Source: an uncultured Lachnospiraceae bacterium (GTDB taxonomy: Bacteria > Bacillota > Clostridia > Lachnospirales > Lachnospiraceae). Taken from it: DNA of 64,000 nucleotides. This document shows positions 9,342 to 17,794 of the stretch, piece after piece (the first letter of the stretch is position 1; every line of letters begins with the position of its first letter). The DNA is taken from the NCBI GenBank assembly GCA_910589075.1, contig CAJUSK010000028.1, positions 1-64,000 of the forward strand, written 5' to 3'. The notes under the pieces were generated by a model. That model saw nothing but the letters and a program-made list of their open reading frames with translations, had not been told where the DNA came from and did no database searches. Both the position numbers and the translations under genes were made by a program.

Positions 9342-10664
9342 TTGTGGAATTTGAAACTGGATAAAAGTTTTATTAGCAAAAAATTGCTGACAGATTTTTC
9401 GTGGACTGTTTTGGCAAAAGCTGTGGCCATGATTGGCTTTTTTGCATTGGATATTGCAATGGCCAGGCTTTTGGGAAAAGACAGTTATGGTGAGTGGTCT
9501 TTCTTCTACTCGGCTATCATTATGCTGTCTCATATATGCTGGTTTGGAATTAATGCTTCTGTAAAAGTATCTATATCAAAGCAGGTTACAAAAGAAAAGG
9601 TCAGCGACTGTCTGAAAGCCAGTCTCAAACTCAGACTTGTAATAAGTTTGATCTTTTTTTTCATAGTATCGTTTTCATCAGGTATTCTGAGAGACTATCT
9701 GGAATCTTCATCTAAATATGAAAATTTGCATATATTAATGTACGGAGCAGGAGCATTGATTTTTTTAAGCTCTTTTTCCGAGTTTTATAAGGCGTTAAGC
9801 ATTGGTATGCAATGTTACCGGAATCTTTTTTTGGTTACATTCATGGAATATGGTGGTTACCTTGTTTTTAGTATTATAGCCGTCATAGTCTTGAAAAATA
9901 ATACTGGTGTACTCGCAGGATATATAATGGCAGGCATTTTTACTTTACTGCTAGGGTATACATTGATAAGAACACATTTTGTAAAGACGGATACGGAAAT
10001 AAGTCAGAAAAGACATTTGCAACGAGAAATTCTTATGTATGCAATGCCGCTGCTGGTCACCAGTATAGGAGAAATATTACTGGAAGAGTCTGACACCTTT
10101 TTTTTAGGTATATTCAGCATTCCAGCACAGGTATCTATTTATTCAATCGGTAAAAAACTTTGTGCGAAAGTACATCATATCAATTATACATTTTGTGTCA
10201 CTGTACTTCCGCAGTTTTCGATGATTACGAGTGAAAACTATAAAGAGAAATATGACAAATTTCGTAAATACGGGCTTATGAATATTTTGCTTTCTATATG
10301 TGTTGCTGTCGGGTTATTTATAACAGGTGATATTATCATTGATTTTTTATATGGCAATGAATATAGTGATGCAAAGATTATTTTTAAAATATTGCTTATT
10401 TTTTATTTACAGCATAGCATTTCATATTATTTTGCTCTGTTTTTAGAGTTTCAAAAAAAAGCTGTATTTGAAAGTATATGTTATTTTGTAACAATTGTAT
10501 TGAATGTGGCGTTAGAAATCTGGCTGGTTCCATTATATGGTGCATATGGGGCGGCTATTTCAACAATTCTATCTTTTATGCCATACACAATATTAATTAT
10601 TTTTAAAGCCGTTAAAATATTAAAGTCATATTATCATATATATGAAAATGAAAAAGATGGATAA
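9342..10664 (+). CDS. Wzx-type polysaccharide flippase
   Basis: A 440-residue integral membrane protein with about 12-14 hydrophobic segments, of the MOP-superfamily oligosaccharide flippase type. The N-terminus (FSWTVLAKAVAMIGFFALD, then MARLLGKDSYGEWSFFYS) is typical of Wzx/RfbX proteins. It would flip undecaprenyl-diphosphate-linked repeat units across the membrane. The start is a TTG at 9342, chosen because AGGGAGG (9325-9331) lies 10 bases upstream; an in-frame ATG is not nearby. Composition is markedly AT-rich with several T8 and A8 runs, matching the two genes before it and differing from rfbH after it. A second flippase lies at 62.2 kb. Confidence 0.85.
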   Translation: MWNLKLDKSFISKKLLTDFSWTVLAKAVAMIGFFALDIAMARLLGKDSYGEWSFFYSAIIMLSHICWFGINASVKVSISKQVTKEKVSDCLKASLKLRLVISLIFFFIVSFSSGILRDYLESSSKYENLHILMYGAGALIFLSSFSEFYKALSIGMQCYRNLFLVTFMEYGGYLVFSIIAVIVLKNNTGVLAGYIMAGIFTLLLGYTLIRTHFVKTDTEISQKRHLQREILMYAMPLLVTSIGEILLEESDTFFLGIFSIPAQVSIYSIGKKLCAKVHHINYTFCVTVLPQFSMITSENYKEKYDKFRKYGLMNILLSICVAVGLFITGDIIIDFLYGNEYSDAKIIFKILLIFYLQHSISYYFALFLEFQKKAVFESICYFVTIVLNVALEIWLVPLYGAYGAAISTILSFMPYTILIIFKAVKILKSYYHIYENEKDG

Positions 10665-10709
10665 TTATAAAGTATGTGGTTATGATTTTAAAGAAAGGGA
10701 AAGTATATG

Positions 10710-10724
10710 TTCTAAAATTTAGAA
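10710..10724. promoter_or_regulatory. Short perfect inverted repeat upstream of rfbH
   Basis: TTCTAAA and TTTAGAA flank a single A, giving a perfect dyad that ends 26 bases before the rfbH start and next to TATTAT (10725-10730). It falls at the junction between the AT-rich segment and the normal-composition genes. It could be an operator or just part of an AT-rich spacer; no matching -35 box is seen. Confidence 0.25.
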
Positions 10725-10750
10725 TATTATACAAAGAACAGGAGCAAACA

Positions 10751-12097
10751 ATGTTTGAAAACATGACAGAACAACAGGCAAAAGAGAGCATTCTTTCCAG
10801 TGTGAAAGAATATTATGAGACATATCGAAGCAGCAAAAAAACTTACCGGGAAGGAGAACGCATTCCCTATGCATCCCGTGTTTATGACAGCGAAGAGATG
10901 GTGAATCTGGTAGATTCCGCACTGGAATTCTGGCTCACCAGCGGCCGGTATACAGAAGCATTTGAAAGAGAATTTGCAAAGTATCTGGGTGTGAAATATT
11001 GTTCTCTGGTGAATTCAGGGTCTTCGGCGAATTTGCTGGCTTTTATGACATTGACGTCACCGCTTCTGGGTGAACGCCAGATTCGGCGGGGGGATGAAGT
11101 GATTACCGTGGCGGCAGGATTCCCCACGACGGTGTCGCCCATGATTCAGTATGGTGCGGTGCCGGTATTTATAGATGTGACCATACCACAGTATAATGTG
11201 GATGTGGAATTGCTGGAAGGGGCATTGTCGGAAAGGACAAAGGCTGTCATGCTGGCGCACACGCTGGGAAATCCCTTTGATTTAAAAGCTGTAAAGGCTT
11301 TTTGTGACAAACACAATCTTTGGCTGATAGAGGATAACTGTGATGCTCTGGGCAGTGAATACGATTTGGATGGAGAGAAGAAACTGACAGGCACCATTGG
11401 AGATATGGGAACCTCCAGCTTCTATCCGCCACACCACATGACGATGGGAGAAGGCGGCGCTGTCTATACAAGTAATCCACTGCTGCACAAGATTATGCGT
11501 TCTTTTCGGGACTGGGGACGGGACTGTGCCTGTCCGTCGGGACGGGATAATCTGTGCGGACACCGTTTTGACAGACAATTTGGCGAACTGCCTTTTGGGT
11601 ATGATCATAAGTATGTCTATTCCCATTTTGGGTATAACCTGAAGGCAACAGATATGCAGGCGGCAATCGGTTGTGCACAGTTGAAAAAATTTCCTTCTTT
11701 TGTGGAGAGAAGGCGCAGTAATTTCAAACGTCTGCGAAGCGCTCTGGAGAAAATGGGCGCTGAGGAAAAACTGATTCTGCCACAGGCGGCTGTGGGCGGG
11801 GATCCAAGCTGGTTTGGATTTTTGCTGACATGCAGAGAAGGGGTTGACAGAAACCGTGTCGTACCATACATTGAGAAAAAGGGTGTTCAGACAAGGATGC
11901 TTTTTGCGGGCAATCTGACAAAGCATCCCTGCTTTGATCAGATGCGCAGGACCGGGGAAGGCTACCGGATCGCCAGCGGGTTGGAGAATACGGACCGCAT
12001 TATGAAAGACACGTTCTGGGTGGGCGTATATCCCGGTATGACGGATGAGATGACAGACTATATGGCCAAAACGATTTGGGAGGGGACAAATCAGTAA
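10751..12097 (+). CDS. rfbH: CDP-4-keto-6-deoxyglucose 3-dehydratase (E1), iron-sulfur PMP enzyme
   Basis: A 448-residue enzyme that removes the C3 hydroxyl of CDP-4-keto-6-deoxyglucose in 3,6-dideoxyhexose synthesis. It is a DegT-family fold in which the usual lysine is replaced by histidine: SFYPPHHMTMGEGG with H228 at the lysine position. The [2Fe-2S] ligands are visible as C197 (IEDNCDALG) and the C-x-C-x7-C group C259, C261, C269. The start at 10751 follows AGGAG (10740-10744); the open frame extends 25 codons upstream without a better site. rfbF and rfbG, the preceding pathway steps, lie at 37-39.8 kb. The E1 partner reductase (E3) is not in the window. Confidence 0.92.
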   Translation: MFENMTEQQAKESILSSVKEYYETYRSSKKTYREGERIPYASRVYDSEEMVNLVDSALEFWLTSGRYTEAFEREFAKYLGVKYCSLVNSGSSANLLAFMTLTSPLLGERQIRRGDEVITVAAGFPTTVSPMIQYGAVPVFIDVTIPQYNVDVELLEGALSERTKAVMLAHTLGNPFDLKAVKAFCDKHNLWLIEDNCDALGSEYDLDGEKKLTGTIGDMGTSSFYPPHHMTMGEGGAVYTSNPLLHKIMRSFRDWGRDCACPSGRDNLCGHRFDRQFGELPFGYDHKYVYSHFGYNLKATDMQAAIGCAQLKKFPSFVERRRSNFKRLRSALEKMGAEEKLILPQAAVGGDPSWFGFLLTCREGVDRNRVVPYIEKKGVQTRMLFAGNLTKHPCFDQMRRTGEGYRIASGLENTDRIMKDTFWVGVYPGMTDEMTDYMAKTIWEGTNQ

Positions 12098-12187
12098 TAG
12101 CTGGTAAATGATTGCAATTCGTATAAGCATGTGATATATTAGGGGCAGTGAATTTATGAAGAAAATATGAAGAAATGTGAAGAAAAT

Positions 12188-13162
12188 ATGAAAAAAATTA
12201 GTGTTATGATTCCCTGCTATAATGAAGTCGAGAATGTGGATTTAATGGCCATGGCAGTGGAGAATGTATTAAAAGAAGCATTGTCCCAATATGATTACGA
12301 GATTCTTTTTATAGACAACTGTTCCACGGATGGTACAAGAGACAGGCTTGAGGCAATCTGCGAAAAAAATAAAAAAGTAAAGGCTATTTTTAATGTCACG
12401 AATTTCGGACAGTTTAATTCCCCCTTTTATGGGATGTGCCAGACAAGCGGCGACTGTACGATTACCATGTGCTGTGATTTTCAGGATCCGGTGGAATTGA
12501 TCCCTACCTTTGTACAGGAATGGGAAAAGGGGCACAGGATTGTCAGCGGGATCAAAACATCCAGTAAGGAAAATGGCGTTGTTTATCTGCTCCGTTCTGT
12601 CTATTATAAATTGATTAAAAATATGTCTTCCACAGAAATGATAGAACATTTTACGGGGTTTGGGCTGTACGACAAGACATTTATAGACATTTTGAGGAAT
12701 CTGGATGATCCGATTCCTTTTATCCGTGGTATTGTTGCGGAATATGGACATGGGTTTAACAGAAAGGATATTGCCTATGAACAACCTCGCAGAAAAGCGG
12801 GGAAGACACATAACAATATTTTTACATTATATGATGCAGCTATGCTCAGCTTTACCTCTTATACGAAGATGGGGCTGCGCCTTGCCACATTGTTGGGATT
12901 TATTTCGTCGGGAATCAGCCTGCTGATTGCCATGATATATTTTGTGTTGAAACTGATTTACTGGAACAGCTTTCCGGCAGGGAATATACCGCTTCTGTTG
13001 GGCGTTTATGTGCTGGGATCCCTGCAGTTATTTTTTATTGGCCTGATTGGTGAATATATACTGAATATTAATACCCGCGTAATCCACAGGCCTCTTGTGG
13101 TGGAAGAAAAACGATTGAACTTTGAGGATGAGAAAACAGAGAAAAAGGGTACAGAAGCATGA
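12188..13162 (+). CDS. GT2 glycosyltransferase with C-terminal membrane spans
   Basis: A GT2 enzyme of about 324 residues in the GtrB/DPM1 group: MIPCYNEVENVD at the N-terminus, FIDNCSTDGT as the nucleotide site, CCDFQDP as the metal site (the first Asp of the usual DxD is replaced by Cys-Asp spacing), then two membrane spans (about 222-250 and 262-290). It probably loads a sugar onto polyprenyl phosphate. Starts at 12167 and 12188 are both possible; 12188 begins at the conserved MKKISVMIP. The upstream leader has a near-repeated ATGAAGAAA motif, including a four-codon ORF at 12156-12170. Its stop overlaps the next start by 4 bases (ATGA). Confidence 0.8.
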   Translation: MKKISVMIPCYNEVENVDLMAMAVENVLKEALSQYDYEILFIDNCSTDGTRDRLEAICEKNKKVKAIFNVTNFGQFNSPFYGMCQTSGDCTITMCCDFQDPVELIPTFVQEWEKGHRIVSGIKTSSKENGVVYLLRSVYYKLIKNMSSTEMIEHFTGFGLYDKTFIDILRNLDDPIPFIRGIVAEYGHGFNRKDIAYEQPRRKAGKTHNNIFTLYDAAMLSFTSYTKMGLRLATLLGFISSGISLLIAMIYFVLKLIYWNSFPAGNIPLLLGVYVLGSLQLFFIGLIGEYILNINTRVIHRPLVVEEKRLNFEDEKTEKKGTEA

Positions 13163-14511
13163 AAAAAGTGATTACGTATGGTTCTTATGATTTATTTCAT
13201 GAAGGACATTATAATATTTTAAAACGGGCAAAAGAGCTGGGAGATTATCTGATTGTAGGTGTGACCACGGAACAGTATGACGAGTCCCGTGGAAAGCTGA
13301 ATATTATTGATTCGCTGGATGTGCGGATTGATAATGTGCGGAAAACAGGTTTTGCGGATCAGATTATCGTAGAAGATCATGCAGGTCAGAAAGTGGAAGA
13401 TGTGCAGAAATATGATGTGGATATCTTTACTGTAGGTTCTGACTGGACGGGTGCTTTTGATTACCTGAAAGAATATTGTGATGTTGTATATCTGGAACGG
13501 ACAAAGCATATTTCTTCTACCATGCTTCGTAATATGCAGAATCCCCTTATCCGTATTGGTGTGATCGGAACGGGCAGAATTGCCCATCGGTTTGTGCCGG
13601 AGGCCAAATTTGTCAGTGGCACCATTGTCAACAGTGTGTATAATCCCCATATTGAAAGTGCAGCCCGTTTCGCACGTAAATTTGAACTGGACATCTGTAC
13701 GGATGATCTGGAACTCTTTTGGGGCAGCGTGGATGCGGTCTATATTGCCTCTCCTCATGAAACCCATTATGGATATGCGAAAGCCGCGCTGGAGCACGGC
13801 CTGCATGTACTCTGTGAAAAGCCAATGGTATTCCGGAAGGCCCAGGCGGAAGAGTTGTTTGCCATGGCACATGAAAGAGACCTGGTATTGATGGAAGGAA
13901 TCAAAACGGCTTATTGTCCTGGCTTTAACCAGTTACTGGGCGTTGTAAAGAGTGGTTCCATCGGGCAGATCCGTGACGTGGAAGCCTGCTTTACCAGACT
14001 GACGGATGCCGGTATGCGGGAAGTGGAAGACACCACGTATGGAGGCGGGTTTACGGAATTTGGCAGCTATTCCATGCTGCCGATTCTGAAACTGATGGGC
14101 ACTGATTTTAAAGAGGTGCGCTTTGACTGTGTGTGGGCAGAGAATGGCATAGATCTGTACACGAAGGCTTCTTTTGTATATGATAAGGGATTTGCGCTGT
14201 CCAAAAGCGGCGTGGGTGTAAAATCCGAAGGACAGCTTCTGATTGCCGGTACGAAAGGGTATATTCTGGCAGAGTCCCCCTGGTGGCTGACCAGAAGTTT
14301 TGAAGTGCGGTATGAGGATCCGAATAAAATAGAAAAATATGCAACCAGATATCTGGATTTTGGATTAAGATATGAAATCAGTGATTTCGCTTACATGATT
14401 AACAGACATGAGGGCAGAGGGTATAAGTTTACCGAAGAGGAATCCATTGCCATGGCAGGAATTATGGAGCGGTTTTTGGCGCAGAGAAATGAGTTGAGGA
14501 AGAATAAATAA
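13159..14511 (+). CDS. Cytidylyltransferase fused to a Gfo/Idh/MocA oxidoreductase
   Basis: A two-domain protein of 450 residues. Residues 1-128 are a TagD-like cytidylyltransferase: YGSYDLFHEGHYNIL contains the HxGH motif H14-E-G-H17 and HISSTMLR (117-124) is the ISSTxLR signature, so it should form a CDP-linked product from CTP. Residues 131-450 are a Gfo/Idh/MocA dehydrogenase: IGVIGTGRIAHRF binds NAD(P) and CEKPM (E220-K221-P222) is the catalytic motif. The fusion suggests that one protein reduces or oxidises a sugar or polyol phosphate and activates it with CTP, analogous in logic to the TarI/TarJ pair. Substrate unknown. It overlaps its upstream neighbour by 4 bases and precedes the ABC gene by 1. 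Confidence 0.85.
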   Translation: MKKVITYGSYDLFHEGHYNILKRAKELGDYLIVGVTTEQYDESRGKLNIIDSLDVRIDNVRKTGFADQIIVEDHAGQKVEDVQKYDVDIFTVGSDWTGAFDYLKEYCDVVYLERTKHISSTMLRNMQNPLIRIGVIGTGRIAHRFVPEAKFVSGTIVNSVYNPHIESAARFARKFELDICTDDLELFWGSVDAVYIASPHETHYGYAKAALEHGLHVLCEKPMVFRKAQAEELFAMAHERDLVLMEGIKTAYCPGFNQLLGVVKSGSIGQIRDVEACFTRLTDAGMREVEDTTYGGGFTEFGSYSMLPILKLMGTDFKEVRFDCVWAENGIDLYTKASFVYDKGFALSKSGVGVKSEGQLLIAGTKGYILAESPWWLTRSFEVRYEDPNKIEKYATRYLDFGLRYEISDFAYMINRHEGRGYKFTEEESIAMAGIMERFLAQRNELRKNK

Positions 14512-14512
14512 T

Positions 14513-16306
14513 ATGAGTTTTCGTGATGTGTGGAATAAGACCGGCTACATCTTTAACCGGAAACAGAAAATCCGTCTTATCTGGCTTGCATTGATTCTGT
14601 TTGCCGAAATCTTTCTGGAATTACTGGGCGTGATCTCCGTTTACCCTTTTATTGCGCTGATCCTGAATCCCGGTATGATTCGGGAGCACAGGTTGCTGCA
14701 GGTATTGTATGACTGGTCCGGTGCAGGAAGCGACCATGATTTCTTTATGATGATGGCTTTCGCCATGATCGGTATTTATATTTTTAAAAATGCCTTTAAT
14801 ATTCTGACCAGTTATAAAAGAATTGGTTTTGTTTATGATACGCAGCGTGAAATTGGTGTGCGTCTTATGCGCAGTTATATGGCGGAACCCTATTCTTTTT
14901 TCCTGGAAAAGAATTCTTCTGTACTGATGCGCGGGGTGGGAACGGATGTGGAACAGTTTTTCAACCTTGTGCTTCAGTCTCTTTATATGTTTTCCGACTG
15001 TGTTATGATTGTGATTTTCGGTGGGTACATGCTGTTTACGGATTTTGTGTTATCCGTCAGTATGATTGTGATTATGGTGTTGTTTGTGGCCATTTTCGTG
15101 CGCTGGAATAAGAAACGGGCCGCTTACTTTGGCCGGGAAACACAGCAGTGCAAAGGCAAGATGACACAGTGGATGCAGCAGGCATTCGGGGGTGTAAAAG
15201 AAATTAAGATACTCCAGCGGGAGGATTATTTTGTAGATAATTACGAAAAATATTGCAGTGAGTCCAACCGGATGAACCGGATTTTTTCGTTTTTGAATTC
15301 TATTCCGCATATGGTGCTGGAATGCTTCAGTGCCGCCGCTATTTTGCTCATTATTGCAATCCGTGTGCGAAATGGCGCGGATGTGTCTGTATTTTTGCCG
15401 AAAATGTCCATTTTTGCCATGGCTCTGTTCCGTTTGTTTCCCCGGATCAGCCGAATCAACGGATGCCTGAACGCCATTATTTTCAGTTACCCTTATATGG
15501 ACAGCGTGTATAAGGCGCTGCAGTTAGCCGAAGAGCATAAATATCAGCGCGTGCAGCGGACAGAAGCCGGAAAGCTGGAACGGGCGCTTACATTTGAACA
15601 TGACGTGACACTGGAAAATATTCATTTTGCCTATCCCAACACGGAAGTGGAAGTGCTCTCCGGTGTGAATATGACTATAGAAAAGGGCGAGGCGGTGGCA
15701 TTTGTAGGGCCCTCCGGTGCGGGAAAGACCACACTGGCGGACGTATTCCTTGGGATTCTGGAATTACAGGAAGGCCGCGTGCTCTGTGACGGGAAGGAAA
15801 TCCGGAACCATCCTGCGGAATGGGCCGACAAACTGGGATATATACCGCAGACAATTTTTCTTTCCGACGACAGTATCCGGAATAATGTGGCATTCGGCTT
15901 ACAGGTAGATGAAAGCGGTGATGATAAAATATGGGCTGCCCTGGAGCAGGCGCAGCTGAAAGAATTTGTGGAACGTCTGCCGGAAGGGCTGGATACCAAA
16001 ATCGGTGAGCGGGGTGTGCGCCTGTCAGGCGGGCAGCGGCAGCGTATCGGTATTGCCAGAGCCCTGTATACCAATCCGGATATTCTCGTTTTGGATGAGG
16101 CGACTTCTGCCCTGGACAATGAAACTGAGGCAGCGGTTATGGAAGCCATAGAGCATTTGCTGGGGCGTAAGACGATGATTATCATTGCCCATCGGATTAC
16201 GACAGTGCGGAACTGCAACCGGATTTACCGTGTGGATCAGGGGAATGTACAGGAAGTGAGTTATGAACAGCTACAGGCGGATGTGGAGAAAAAAGCGGAG
16301 AATTAG
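14513..16306 (+). CDS. ABC half-transporter, PglK-like lipid-linked oligosaccharide flippase
   Basis: A 597-residue protein with about six membrane spans (residues 20-330) and one nucleotide-binding domain: Walker A GPSGAGKTT (about 399-407), signature LSGGQRQRIGIARAL (about 504-518), Walker B ILVLDEATSALD (about 523-534) and the H-loop histidine in IIIAHR. Its closest relative in the window is the gene at 46.3 kb, with a similar N-terminus (ELLGVISVYPFIALIL versus ELVGVSAVLPFISAVL). This type resembles PglK/WlaB, which flips undecaprenyl-diphosphate oligosaccharides at the cost of ATP. Works as a dimer. It is the last gene before the accessory island. Confidence 0.85.
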   Translation: MSFRDVWNKTGYIFNRKQKIRLIWLALILFAEIFLELLGVISVYPFIALILNPGMIREHRLLQVLYDWSGAGSDHDFFMMMAFAMIGIYIFKNAFNILTSYKRIGFVYDTQREIGVRLMRSYMAEPYSFFLEKNSSVLMRGVGTDVEQFFNLVLQSLYMFSDCVMIVIFGGYMLFTDFVLSVSMIVIMVLFVAIFVRWNKKRAAYFGRETQQCKGKMTQWMQQAFGGVKEIKILQREDYFVDNYEKYCSESNRMNRIFSFLNSIPHMVLECFSAAAILLIIAIRVRNGADVSVFLPKMSIFAMALFRLFPRISRINGCLNAIIFSYPYMDSVYKALQLAEEHKYQRVQRTEAGKLERALTFEHDVTLENIHFAYPNTEVEVLSGVNMTIEKGEAVAFVGPSGAGKTTLADVFLGILELQEGRVLCDGKEIRNHPAEWADKLGYIPQTIFLSDDSIRNNVAFGLQVDESGDDKIWAALEQAQLKEFVERLPEGLDTKIGERGVRLSGGQRQRIGIARALYTNPDILVLDEATSALDNETEAAVMEAIEHLLGRKTMIIIAHRITTVRNCNRIYRVDQGNVQEVSYEQLQADVEKKAEN

Positions 16307-16390
16307 ACTGTTTGTTGAATGTGAAGTGTGAATGACCCATGAGATATACGATGGAAATGGTTGAAAAAAAGTGACAGAACGAAGAATCGG

Positions 16391-16419
16391 TTGACAAAAT
16401 GTATCGAAAGGTATACACT
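16391..16419 (+). promoter_or_regulatory. Sigma-A promoter of the XRE/ImmA-IrrE gene
   Basis: TTGACA (16391-16396), a 17-base spacer, and TACACT (16414-16419) form a strong match to the vegetative promoter. Eight bases downstream, AGTTAACT (16427-16434) is a perfect palindrome at the expected transcription start, a likely operator for the XRE protein encoded next. Confidence 0.75.
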
Positions 16420-16466
16420 GAAAATAAGTTAACTGACGTTTGCTGTATAGCAATGAGAGGAGCGTT

Positions 16467-17573
16467 ATGCCGTTTTTACCACAGCGTATGCGGGATATGA
16501 GAATTTTGCACAGAGATACATTGGAACAGGTGGCGGAAAAACTGGAAATTTCCAAACAGGCTGTTTCCAAATATGAAAGTGGTAAAATGATACCTTCGCA
16601 GAACGTTTTGGAACGATTGATGGCTCTGTACAATATCTCAGCAGATTTTCTGTCAAAAGAAATGCCGGAAGATATACGGCAGGAAAATATGTCGGTATTA
16701 TATTATTGTCAGAGCGCAAAACACAGAGCCAAAACGGAAGAGTACCTGGATACACTTGTAAAATATGCGTATGAGATTCTTCGGGTGAGCGGCATATTTT
16801 TTCCGGTGAGCGCCATATCATTGCCAATATTTGCAAATGAGAAGACGATTGAAGAGAAAGCATTACGTTTGCGTCAGTATTGGAGATTGGGTATGGGACC
16901 GTTGCCTGATTTGGATGCTGTATTGGCGCGTTTTGGCATTTATACGTTTGTTTATGATTTTATGAACGAGAAACTGGATGGATGTGCCAGACGTATTGGA
17001 GAAAATGGCATTATCCTTCTTAATAGTACAAAAAGTACCTGTGAAAGGCGGCAGTTTCATCTTTCCCATGAGTTAGGGCACATTGTTTTAAATACGATGG
17101 AGGAAGGATCTGCAGATGCTTTTGCCGGTGCTTTTTTATTACCTCAACCACAGATCAGCAAGGAAATGCTGAGGACAGATGCGGATTACATTTTGAAGGT
17201 TGGGAATGAATGGGGCGTCATGCCGGAGTGTTTGCTGGAACGCTGTCGCAGTTTATCTCTACTGGGTGATAATCAGGAGAAGAACTTTGCCAGATATAAA
17301 AATCTGAAAAGACAAATCAACGCCCTTATTCGGAATAAAAATACTTCGGCTGGCGAAATAAGCGATATGGATAAAGAACTTCAAATCGGTAAAAACGTCG
17401 GTAAGATATGGGAGGATGTAAGTCAGAGAGAAAGATTTCTGGAGGAAATGTATATCCCGCTTACCTTTGTTACAAAGCTATGCTGCTTGCCGGATACGAC
17501 GTTTTCCAGCTATTTAAAAGGGGCCGGGGATGCTGAGACTGAAGGAGCACAATTTAGTTTTACCTTCCTGTGA
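16467..17573 (+). CDS. XRE-type regulator fused to an ImmA/IrrE zinc metallopeptidase
   Basis: A 368-residue protein. Residues about 5-60 form an XRE helix-turn-helix (MRDMRILHRDTLEQVAEKL, then ISKQAVSKYESGK). The central region (about 130-235) is an ImmA/IrrE (COG2856) peptidase with HELGH (H201, E202, H205 from this start). Such proteins repress a toxin, phage or mobile-element operon and cleave a regulator or themselves. The start at 16467 follows GAGAGGAG by 5 bases; the frame extends to a TTG at 16440 that lacks a ribosome site. A strong promoter precedes it and an ASCH-like remnant follows. It opens the non-polysaccharide island. Confidence 0.85.
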   Translation: MPFLPQRMRDMRILHRDTLEQVAEKLEISKQAVSKYESGKMIPSQNVLERLMALYNISADFLSKEMPEDIRQENMSVLYYCQSAKHRAKTEEYLDTLVKYAYEILRVSGIFFPVSAISLPIFANEKTIEEKALRLRQYWRLGMGPLPDLDAVLARFGIYTFVYDFMNEKLDGCARRIGENGIILLNSTKSTCERRQFHLSHELGHIVLNTMEEGSADAFAGAFLLPQPQISKEMLRTDADYILKVGNEWGVMPECLLERCRSLSLLGDNQEKNFARYKNLKRQINALIRNKNTSAGEISDMDKELQIGKNVGKIWEDVSQRERFLEEMYIPLTFVTKLCCLPDTTFSSYLKGAGDAETEGAQFSFTFL

Positions 17574-17638
17574 AAGAAAGTGTGAGCACAGATGAAAAGT
17601 TTTGCTATATGGATAGAGAGAACCGGTTTGGGAAATGA

Positions 17639-17749
17639 TGTGGCACGATTTATGCATATCCGATAAAAGAAGTAGAAATATATGAAGAGCCACGGCAGCT
17701 ACAGGATTATGGAAAAAAGTATCCGCCTCAATTATTTTATTATCTGTAG
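17639..17749 (+). pseudogene. Remnant of an ASCH-like domain protein
   Basis: This stretch has no start codon but reads, in one open frame, GTIYAYPIKEVEIYEEP and then KKYPPQLFYYL before a TAG. I recognise this as resembling the C-terminal strands of ASCH/EVE-like RNA-binding domains (an IYDKPxxL element followed by PPQSWxYV). In a different frame, an ATG at 17592 opens 24 codons that stop at 17666. The region 17574-17794 therefore looks like a frameshifted, shortened partner of the XRE/ImmA-IrrE gene. The identification rests on about 35 residues. Confidence 0.4.
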
Positions 17750-17794
17750 TTTCAGAGAATTTACAATATAGTAAAGTAAATAAAAGGAACAAGA

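Noticed and set aside
11282..12130. A 282-codon minus-strand ORF opposite rfbH.
   Set aside because: It lies antisense to the well-supported iron-sulfur dehydratase and has no ribosome site or domain pattern.
12156..12170. Four-codon ORF as a leader peptide for the GT2 gene.
   Set aside because: It is too short to have regulatory codons and no paired terminator structures are visible; it seems to reflect a locally repeated ATGAAGAAA sequence.
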